Below are positions 53,581 through 60,441 of a stretch of DNA of 60,441 nt, in pieces. Source of the stretch: Methanobrevibacter ruminantium. Lineage in GTDB: Archaea > Methanobacteriota > Methanobacteria > Methanobacteriales > Methanobacteriaceae. Below the pieces are notes generated by a model. It ran no database searches and was not told where the DNA came from. It saw only the letters and a list, made by a program, of their open reading frames with translations. Position 1 is the first letter of the stretch. Each line of letters begins with the position of its first letter. The DNA lies in assembly GCA_004553595.1 (NCBI GenBank), contig SFKZ01000012.1, forward strand, positions 1 through 60,441, written 5' to 3'. A program made the translations under genes and the position numbers.

Positions 53581-56475
53581 TGCATTCTCTTCAACTAACT
53601 CTTTTGCATGAGCGGTTATATTCTCGCTTAAGACTTCTTTTAAGAAATCTCCTGTATAAGTGCCAGATTCAGCAATCTCTTCAGGAGTTCCAGTAGCGAT
53701 GACTTCTCCACCGCCATCTCCACCTTCAGGACCTAAATCAATGATATAATCCGCTGTTTTGATGACATCCAAGTTATGTTCAATCACCACAACAGAGTTA
53801 CCTGCATCTGTCAATCTGTTTAAAACGTTTAATAATTTCTTAATGTCATCAAAGTGAAGACCGGTAGTAGGCTCATCCAAGATATATAATGTTTGACCAG
53901 TGCTGGATTTGGATAGCTCTTTAGCTAATTTAACCCTTTGAGCTTCACCACCAGATAAGGTAGTTGCTGGCTGTCCTAACTTTATATAACCTAAGCCAAC
54001 ATCATATAAGGTTTGAAGCTTTTTAGCAATTCTTGGAACATTTTCAAAGAACTTTAAAGCCTCTTCAACTGTCATTTCCAATACTTCATAGATATTCTTT
54101 CCTTTATAACGGATATCTAAAGTCTCATCATTGTATCTTTTACCTTTACAGACTTCACAAGGAACATAAACATCAGACAGGAAGTGCATTTCAATTTGTA
54201 TGATACCGTCACCATAACATGATTCACATCTTCCTCCTTTTACATTGAAACTGAATCTTCCAGGTTTATAACCTCTAGCTTTAGATTCTGGAGTGTCAGC
54301 GAATAACTCTCTGATTGGAGTGAAAACACCTACATATGTAGCAGGGTTGGAACGTGGAGTTCTTCCAATAGGAGTTTGGTCTATTCTAATGATCTTATCG
54401 ATATTCTCAATTCCTTCAATGTAATCATGCTTTCCAGGATGCAAATACTTCTTGTTGATGATGGTTGATAAACCCTTATACAAGACCTGATTGATTAAAC
54501 TGCTCTTTCCAGAACCGCTTACTCCAGTAACACATGTAAAGACTCCTAATGGTATGTCTACATCAACATTCTTAAGATTGTTCTCTCTAGCACCTTTAAC
54601 AGTTAGGAATTTGCCATTACCTGGTCTTCTTTCTGTATTAATTGGAATTGTTTCCCTTCTTGACAAATATTTTCCAGTAATTGAGTCTGGAGAGTTCATT
54701 ATCTCTTCAGGGCTTCCTTCAGCGATGATTTTTCCACCATGTTCACCAGCACCAGGACCAATGTCAATAACATAATCTGCAGATAAAATTGTCTCTTCAT
54801 CGTGCTCTACAACAATCAAGGTGTTTCCAATGTCTCTTAAATGCTTTAAAGTACCAATGAGCTTTTTATTATCCCTTTGGTGAAGACCGATACTTGGCTC
54901 ATCCAAAATGTATAAAACACCCACAAGACCGGAACCGATTTGTGTAGCAAGCCTTATTCTTTGTGCTTCTCCACCAGACAAGGTACCTGAAGACCTTGAC
55001 ATTGTAATATAATCCAATCCTACATCAACAAGGAACTTCAATCTTGCCTTGATTTCCTTTAAAATCTCTTTTCCAATGAAAAGTTGTCTTTCTGTAAGCT
55101 CCAAATCCTGGAAGAATTGATAGCTGTCCTTAATGGATAAGTCACATACATCCATGATGTTCTTATCACCGACAGTTACTGCTAAAACCTCTGGACGAAG
55201 CCTTCTTCCACCACAAACTGGACATTTGCGGTCACTCATGAATTTTGAGATATAGCTTCTATTGTAATTGGATTTGGTTTCAATGTATAATCTTTCCATT
55301 CTTGTAATTACACCTTCAAACTTACGGTTGACTCTGTAAGATCTGTTTCTTCTTTTAAAGGCGAATGCAACCTTTTCATTTGAACCATAAAGAATTATGT
55401 GCTGCTCTTCTTCGGTTAAATCCTTAAATGGAGTATCCATGCTAAATCCAAAGTGATCAGCAACTGCTTTAAGCATTTGATAATAGTAATTTTCCTTCTT
55501 AGTTGATTTTGACCATGGAACGATTGCTCCATCATTTAAGCTTAAGTTCTTATTCGGCACAATCAAGTCAGGATCCATTTCCATTTTTGTTCCTATACCA
55601 TTACATTCAGGACAAGCTCCTTGAGGTGCATTGAATGAAAACATACGAGGAGTCAATTCCTGGAAACTTATGCCACAGTTAGTACATGCAAAGTCTTCGG
55701 AATAGGTTTTTTCATATGTGGATTCATTTCCTTCATCATCCCTTTTATTAAACATGACAGTTACAAGACCATCTGCAAAATTGCAAGCGGTTTCTACAGA
55801 ATCTGATAACCTTCTTTGGAAGTCGATTCCTTCCCTGATAACAAGCCTATCCACTACCAATTCAATATTGTGTCTGAAGTTTTTTCCAAGCACAATATCC
55901 TCATCGAGACCTTTTACTTCACCATCTACACGTACTCTGACAAAACCTTTCTTTCTAAAGTCTTCTAAAATATCCTTATGCTCACCTTTACGGTCTTTTA
56001 CAACAGGAGCAAGCACATGTATCTTAGTTCCTTCTCCCTCTTCTATAATGGATTCAGTTATCTGTCCAATGGTTTGATGAGATATTTCCCTTCCACATTT
56101 AGGACAATGTGGAATTCCTATTCTTGCATACAATAAACGTAAGTAATCATAAATTTCTGTAATGGTACCTACTGTTGATCTTGGATTAACCTTTGTAGTC
56201 TTTTGGTCTATTGAAATTGCAGGTGATAATCCTTCAATATAATCAACTTCAGGCTTTTTCATTTGGCCTAAAAACTGTCTTGCATAAGCTGATAATGATT
56301 CAACATATCTACGCTGTCCTTCAGCATAAATGGTGTCGAATGCAAGTGTTGATTTACCTGAACCGCTTAAACCGGTAACCACAACAAATTGGTCCCTTGG
56401 TATGGATAAATCAATGTTTTGGAGGTTGTGTTCCCTTCCTCCCTTAAGTATAATGTTTTTTCTTTCGGTACTCAT
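53572..56475 (-). CDS. uvrA: Excinuclease ABC subunit A (UvrA)
   Basis: Damage-recognition ATPase of bacterial-type nucleotide excision repair; it loads UvrB on lesions. The protein is about 967 aa, the usual length, with two ABC modules. The first Walker A is GLSGSGKST near 34-42, and Cys-pair zinc sites follow (CPKCGRE, CTNC...CPEC, CPVCGGRRL). The signature is LSGGEAQRIRLATQIGSG near 482; the second Walker A GVSGSGKSS is near 642, the CESC...CEVC zinc finger near 740-775, and a second LSGGEAQRVKLA near 830. ATG 56475 is preferred because GGTGA sits four nt before it. uvrB and uvrC are not in this window. UvrABC in methanogens is thought to be acquired from bacteria. Confidence 0.97.
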   Translation of the reverse strand: MSTERKNIILKGGREHNLQNIDLSIPRDQFVVVTGLSGSGKSTLAFDTIYAEGQRRYVESLSAYARQFLGQMKKPEVDYIEGLSPAISIDQKTTKVNPRSTVGTITEIYDYLRLLYARIGIPHCPKCGREISHQTIGQITESIIEEGEGTKIHVLAPVVKDRKGEHKDILEDFRKKGFVRVRVDGEVKGLDEDIVLGKNFRHNIELVVDRLVIREGIDFQRRLSDSVETACNFADGLVTVMFNKRDDEGNESTYEKTYSEDFACTNCGISFQELTPRMFSFNAPQGACPECNGIGTKMEMDPDLIVPNKNLSLNDGAIVPWSKSTKKENYYYQMLKAVADHFGFSMDTPFKDLTEEEQHIILYGSNEKVAFAFKRRNRSYRVNRKFEGVITRMERLYIETKSNYNRSYISKFMSDRKCPVCGGRRLRPEVLAVTVGDKNIMDVCDLSIKDSYQFFQDLELTERQLFIGKEILKEIKARLKFLVDVGLDYITMSRSSGTLSGGEAQRIRLATQIGSGLVGVLYILDEPSIGLHQRDNKKLIGTLKHLRDIGNTLIVVEHDEETILSADYVIDIGPGAGEHGGKIIAEGSPEEIMNSPDSITGKYLSRRETIPINTERRPGNGKFLTVKGARENNLKNVDVDIPLGVFTCVTGVSGSGKSSLINQVLYKGLSTIINKKYLHPGKHDYIEGIENIDKIIRIDQTPIGRTPRSNPATYVGVFTPIRELFADTPESKARGYKPGRFSFNVKGGRCESCYGDGIIQIEMHFLSDVYVPCEVCKGKRYNDETLDIRYKGKNIYEVLEMTVEEALKFFENVPRIAKKLQTLYDVGLGYIKLGQPATTLSGGEAQRVKLAKELSKSSTGQTLYILDEPTTGLHFDDIKKLLNVLNRLTDAGNSVVVIEHNLDVIKTADYIIDLGPEGGDGGGEVIATGTPEEIAESGTYTGDFLKEVLSENITAHAKELVEENASK

Positions 56476-56850
56476 CATTTCACCATAAGTAAATCTTGTT
56501 ATATTTTAATTTATAATTTATTTATAATTTAATTAATTTAATTTTAATACATTTAGTAAATTTTATATAAAATTTTGTTATATTATATATAAATCTAAGT
56601 AGTAAGAGCTTTTGAAAACTAATAATTTAGTTTTTATTCATACAAACTAATATTAGTCCTAACTATTATATAAATATATGTTAAATATGATAAATTTGTA
56701 AAAAGTTTATAATAAATTATTTTAAAATAAATAAAAAAGTAAAAATAAGGATTTAAAATAGAAAAAAAATAGAAAAAAAAATAGAAAAAAAATAAAATAA
56801 AAATAAAATAAAAATAATATAAATAAATTAAAAAAGAAAATAAAGATAGA
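56476..56850. other. Intergenic region between htpX and uvrA
   Basis: 375 bp upstream of uvrA and downstream of htpX, with no gene. The segment 56757-56825 is a purine-rich run of ATAGAAAAAAA and AAAATAAAAAT repeats. On the minus strand this is a long T-rich tract directly after the htpX terminator. Confidence 0.55.
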
Positions 56851-56870
56851 TTAGCTATTATCCGCTAATC
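56849..56870 (-). terminator. Hairpin terminator overlapping the end of htpX
   Basis: GATTAGC / GCTAATC 7-bp arms with an 8-nt loop. The hairpin covers the last codons and stop of htpX and is followed on the minus strand by T-rich DNA. Confidence 0.6.
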
Positions 56871-57813
56871 TTTTTATTCTTTTAAGCATGTCTGGGTGAG
56901 TGGACAATAATTCCATGATCTTATTGGAAGTGCCTACATTTACTTTAGAATCTCTTAAAACATTTAGTTCTTCAGCACTGATTGCACCATCCCTATCCAA
57001 GTCCAATTGAGCTAAATTATTGAATTCATTTCTTGCATTGGAGATGTCAGTTAAGAAGAATGCTTTAGTTCCTTCAATATCCTTTATTTCAGATTGTGGA
57101 ACTTTTGCTGCACCATAAACCAATTTATATAATGCAGAAGCTAATTTTTCAGGTTTGCAACCTAATTCTACACTTCCGGCATCAGCATAGTATTCTCTTA
57201 TTCTAGAAATGAATAGAACAATCAATTGACCTAAGAAGTAAGCGATCAATGCTAAAATACCTAAAAGAGTTCCTCGGTTGTCGTTGTCTCCACCCCCTGA
57301 AAACATAAGTGAAAATGATAGATAGTAGCAAATGAGTGGAATAGCACTGACAACAGTTGTAATAGCCATATCATTATGTTTAATATGAGACATTTCATGG
57401 CCTAAAACTGCTCTAAGCTCTTCCTCATCAAGAAGACCAAGGATAGCTCTTGTAACACATATATGTCCACTGCGTTTGGATCTGCCGTAAGCAAATGCAT
57501 TAGGCACCATAGTATTGGATATACCCACTTTAGGCTTAGGGATATTAGCTGCAGCCGCTAATTCTGACACCATTTGATGGAGTTGAGGAGCTTCAGCTTC
57601 ACTTAATTGGTGAACTCCCATTGAGCTTTCAACAATCTTTGGGCCAAATAGGTATTGCAAGAATATAACACCTATACCTGCAATTGCATAGAATCCATAA
57701 AAGCCTCCATATCCTAAGAAGTTACCGGCAAGCATAATTAGAATATACACTATACCGAACATTAAAACCATAGAAAGCCATAATCTTAATTTGAGTTTCC
57801 AAGTTCCTTTCAT
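56851..57813 (-). CDS. htpX: HtpX-family M48 membrane metalloprotease
   Basis: Zinc protease for quality control of membrane proteins. The 320-aa protein has two N-terminal membrane spans (about 10-30 and 33-54), a PKVGISNTMVPNAFAYGRS segment near 93-112, the catalytic LGHEMSHIKHND near 137-148, two further spans near 155-205, and the third zinc ligand region RIREYYADAGSVELG near 207-221. Unusually, the soluble C-terminal part contains a canonical EF-hand loop, DLDRDGAISAEE, near 272-283. RBS AAAGGGG precedes ATG 57813. It is single, between rfcL and uvrA. Confidence 0.93.
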   Translation of the reverse strand: MKGTWKLKLRLWLSMVLMFGIVYILIMLAGNFLGYGGFYGFYAIAGIGVIFLQYLFGPKIVESSMGVHQLSEAEAPQLHQMVSELAAAANIPKPKVGISNTMVPNAFAYGRSKRSGHICVTRAILGLLDEEELRAVLGHEMSHIKHNDMAITTVVSAIPLICYYLSFSLMFSGGGDNDNRGTLLGILALIAYFLGQLIVLFISRIREYYADAGSVELGCKPEKLASALYKLVYGAAKVPQSEIKDIEGTKAFFLTDISNARNEFNNLAQLDLDRDGAISAEELNVLRDSKVNVGTSNKIMELLSTHPDMLKRIKRLADNS

Positions 57814-58004
57814 ATAAAAACCCCTTTAATTTTTATTTGAATAATTTTGATAAATCTACAATATTATTCTTTTATAAATATTACTCTTTTACTATTTAAA
57901 TTTATCATAAATCAAATCATGATTTTTAATTATTATAAGAATAGATAAACTATAAATATAAACAATAAATGATGATCAATAAATGATAAACCTATAAAAA
58001 ATGA

Positions 58005-59585
58005 TTAAAAACTAAATAAGGTTGTTTGTCCTTTATCCAGTTGTTCATCTTTTTTCTCTTTTTTCTTATTTTTAGATTCATCATCTGATTTCTTATTTTT
58101 TAATTTTGATTTAGGACTATTGCTTAATGAATATTCATTAGCTATTTCATCCAATTCATCATCATCAAAATCATCAAAGATGTCTATTACAGTATTGTTC
58201 TTATGGAAATCGATATCATCAATCTCTTCTTCGAAATCAGGTTCAATATTTTCCAATTCTTGAGGTGGAATCTCTCTGAATATTCCATCTTTACTGGTTT
58301 TTTTCCATTCCTCTTTCTCTTCTTCCCTCATTTCTGCCTTGATCTTTTCCATCTTGTTTATGACTGATTTTGGAATCTTTTTCTTTCTGAAGAATTTGAT
58401 TTCATCATCTTCAAGTTCTAGGAAGTCTGAAATTTCCCAAGCAACCTCATCATTTTCAAACATTATCTCAAAGTATGGGAAAATGGTATAAGCCACTTGC
58501 AGTGAAACATGCATCTTTTCTTCCATTTTAGAAGCTATTTGGTCTCTTAAAGCTCTTTTACCACGGGTTCTTCCCATCATGGAAAATGCCATCGGGCTTA
58601 CAACCTTGCTGAATTTACGGTAAGTGTCTCTTTTGGATACTGACACACCAACACCCATAAAGTCAGATGCATATTTCCAGTAACCGTAATATTGGCTGGA
58701 ACGGGTTCTTCCAAAGTATAAATCAGCTTGAGAAATCATTTCATAAGCCTTTTTAACCTCTAAATTGCTTTCATATTCCCGTGGAATGTTTTCAGCCATA
58801 TATTCCATAACCAAAGTTGGATCCTCATTGTTTTCAAACAATGAACGCTTAACATGTTCTGGATTCTTGCTTTTTAATACCCTTGTTACAGTGTCAAAAA
58901 TGGTGCTTGTATTGTCCTTTTGGCTTGTTGAATCAAGTGCCTCTTCAGTGAGTTCCCCTCCATTTTCAACAAGAGCCTGCAAAGTGTTTACAGCTGAACG
59001 CAAATCTCCACTGGATCTTTTTGATAATTTCATCAAAACATCCTTATCAACATTAATTTCCTCATTCTTAAGCACTACATCACGTAAATACTTATTGATT
59101 GAAGGAGATTTGATCTTGTCCATTTTAATGACTTGGGCATTTTTCTTAATAGTGGTTAATTTATTGCTGTAAAAATCATTAGCCATCATTACTATAGGCT
59201 GTTTACTTTCCTTAATGATTTTATTTAAAGCTTTAGTACCACCTCTATCATTGGTTCCATGAATACCATCCACTTCGTCCATTATGATTAATTTACGGTT
59301 ATTTCCGAACAATGAATAGGTATTTGCTGATTCCCCAATGGTTGTCATCAATAAATCATGTGAACGTTTGTCACTTGCATTGAGTTCAATATATTCGGAG
59401 AATTCATCTGCAATGATATGGGCTATTGTGGTTTTACCAGTTCCTGCTGGCCCTATAAGCAATAAAGGTGGTTGTGGTTCTCCATTTTTCCACTTTTCAA
59501 CCCATTTCTGGATAATTGCCTTTTGCTTTACATTACCGACTACATCATCAAAAGTCTTTGGCCGGTATTTATCTGTCCATAACAT
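58005..59585 (-). CDS. rfcL: Replication factor C large subunit (RfcL)
   Basis: Large subunit of the archaeal clamp loader that places PCNA on primed DNA. The 526-aa protein has an N-terminal WTDKYRPKTFDDVVGN box, Walker A GPAGTGKTT near 45-53, Walker B LIIMDEVDG near 98-106, the sensor region, and a KRSSGDLRSAVNTLQ helix near 208. Then come a collar domain and a long charged C-terminal tail. It ends in the PCNA-interacting peptide QTTLFSF. The start ATG 59585 has AGGTAAC upstream. It lies 80 nt behind rfcS on the same strand, the normal archaeal rfcS-rfcL order. Confidence 0.96.
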   Translation of the reverse strand: MLWTDKYRPKTFDDVVGNVKQKAIIQKWVEKWKNGEPQPPLLLIGPAGTGKTTIAHIIADEFSEYIELNASDKRSHDLLMTTIGESANTYSLFGNNRKLIIMDEVDGIHGTNDRGGTKALNKIIKESKQPIVMMANDFYSNKLTTIKKNAQVIKMDKIKSPSINKYLRDVVLKNEEINVDKDVLMKLSKRSSGDLRSAVNTLQALVENGGELTEEALDSTSQKDNTSTIFDTVTRVLKSKNPEHVKRSLFENNEDPTLVMEYMAENIPREYESNLEVKKAYEMISQADLYFGRTRSSQYYGYWKYASDFMGVGVSVSKRDTYRKFSKVVSPMAFSMMGRTRGKRALRDQIASKMEEKMHVSLQVAYTIFPYFEIMFENDEVAWEISDFLELEDDEIKFFRKKKIPKSVINKMEKIKAEMREEEKEEWKKTSKDGIFREIPPQELENIEPDFEEEIDDIDFHKNNTVIDIFDDFDDDELDEIANEYSLSNSPKSKLKNKKSDDESKNKKKEKKDEQLDKGQTTLFSF

Positions 59586-59664
59586 AATTGTTACCTGAAA
59601 TTAAAATATAATTCATAAAACTTACTGTCAATATAAAAATTCTTACAGTATTCAAATTATTTTT

Positions 59665-60441
59665 CTATAAGAATTTAGCCAATAAAGCCTCTAATTGGAT
59701 TCTTGGATTAGCTCCTTCCCTAATTCTGAAATCAGTTTCAGCTATTGCACCAATTAGATTCATATAGATATCCCCATCCATTTGACCATTCATCACTCTG
59801 GAAGAGACATCCTGGTAAATCTGATTAACCATATCTTCTCCACTTGTACCCTGCATGATCATGACTTCCCTTAGGAGATCACGGGATTTCATAAAGTCGC
59901 CCATTAACGCTGCATTAACCATTTTCTTAATTTCCTGTGGTTTTGCCTTGGAAACAACTTCAAATACATGATCTTCAGTAATTGAACCGGTAGATGCTGC
60001 AGATTGCAACATATTGACAGATTTACGCATATCTCCTTCTGCAAAATTGACTATTGTAGTTATTGCCTCATCCTCATATTGGCAACCTTCAGCTTCTGCA
60101 ATATATTTTAATCTATCAGCTATTTCTTCTGCTTTGATTGGTGTGAATCTGAATATAGCGCATCTGGATTGGATAGGATCAATTATTTTGGAAGAGTAGT
60201 TACAGGAAAGTATAAATGATGCAGTTTTGGTATACATTTCCATTTCACGTCTTAAAGCATGCTGTGCATCTTTAGTCATGTTGTCCACTTCATCAAGGAA
60301 TATAATCCTGAATGGAGCTCCAACAGGTTTTAAACGACAGAAATTCTTAATATTTGTCCTTACAGTTTCTATACCTCTTGCATCAGATGCATTCAATTCA
60401 AGGAAGTTTTGTCTCCAGTACTCACCTAAAATTGATTTGAC
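59665..60441 (-). CDS. rfcS: Replication factor C small subunit (RfcS), 5' end outside window
   Basis: Small clamp-loader subunit. Coding runs to the window edge: codons before the internal TTG at 60396 read VKSILGEYWRQNFLEL, continuous with NASDARG. So 258 residues of the usual 315-325 are present and the Walker A part is missing. Visible are LNASDARGIETVR, Walker B IIFLDEVDNM, LSCNYSSKIIDPIQSRC with the SRC arginine-finger motif, and the MRKSVNMLQ sensor 2 helix, followed by the collar domain. No intein interrupts the part seen. The gene precedes rfcL. Confidence 0.96.
   Translation of the reverse strand, partial: VKSILGEYWRQNFLELNASDARGIETVRTNIKNFCRLKPVGAPFRIIFLDEVDNMTKDAQHALRREMEMYTKTASFILSCNYSSKIIDPIQSRCAIFRFTPIKAEEIADRLKYIAEAEGCQYEDEAITTIVNFAEGDMRKSVNMLQSAASTGSITEDHVFEVVSKAKPQEIKKMVNAALMGDFMKSRDLLREVMIMQGTSGEDMVNQIYQDVSSRVMNGQMDGDIYMNLIGAIAETDFRIREGANPRIQLEALLAKFL

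Overview
This AT-rich window is chromosomal DNA of a methanogenic archaeon, most likely Methanobrevibacter or a close relative in the Methanobacteriales. Archaeal markers are HMG-CoA reductase and GGGP synthase (isoprenoid ether lipids), ribosomal protein L40e, clamp-loader subunits RfcL and RfcS, the NurA-HerA-Mre11-Rad50 set, and Tsr3. Large secreted Ig-repeat adhesin-like proteins, DUF116 and DUF169 proteins, and GGTGA ribosome sites about 4 nt before ATG fit Methanobrevibacter. I saw no tRNA, rRNA, CRISPR array or insertion sequence.

Layout. 0-12.3 kb holds an adhesin-like protein, aroD, a small secreted protein interrupted by an in-frame TAA, sucD, hmgA, several small uncharacterised genes, a DUF116 membrane protein, tsr3 and a 48-codon L40e gene. 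12.6-20.5 kb holds GGGP synthase and then nurA, herA, mre11 and rad50 in one direction. 20.6-30.2 kb is rich in repair or defence genes: an orphan TIR-like protein, a minus-strand MrfA-like helicase / 99-aa unknown / MrfB-like exonuclease operon, and a divergent UvrD-family helicase with an Fe-S PD-(D/E)XK nuclease. 30.2-38.4 kb holds a DUF169 protein, exonuclease III, a Mur-ligase-family enzyme (possibly CfbE), a VanW-like secreted protein, a MobA-like nucleotidyltransferase, an M42 peptidase and an Fe-S aldo/keto reductase. 38.8-45.7 kb is one 2,316-aa DUF4011 / SF1 helicase / Vsr-like nuclease / DUF3320 protein. A 1.47-kb region between convergent genes follows, with palindromes, a 30-bp inverted repeat and seven 19-bp iteron-like repeats. 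The rest holds two small proteins, a second adhesin, a DUF368 transporter, a HEAT-like protein, uvrA, htpX, rfcL and a partial rfcS.

How the genes work together. At least ten genes act on DNA breaks, adducts or clamp loading: end resection (NurA/HerA/Mre11/Rad50), bacterial-type excision repair (UvrA, MrfA/MrfB-like), AddAB-like processing (UvrD plus Fe-S nuclease), AP-site repair (exonuclease III) and RFC. The TIR-like and DUF4011 helicase-nuclease genes may belong to phage defence. The strongest unusual signals are: (i) the three-gene mrfA-X-mrfB operon, with its TPR module on the helicase; (ii) the structured convergent intergenic region at 45.7-47.2 kb; (iii) two secreted-protein genes whose full signal peptides need ATT or ATA starts at the same spacing from the ribosome site; (iv) an Ig-like repeat split by a Cys-containing globular insert; and (v) a roughly 750-residue acidic linker in the giant helicase-nuclease.
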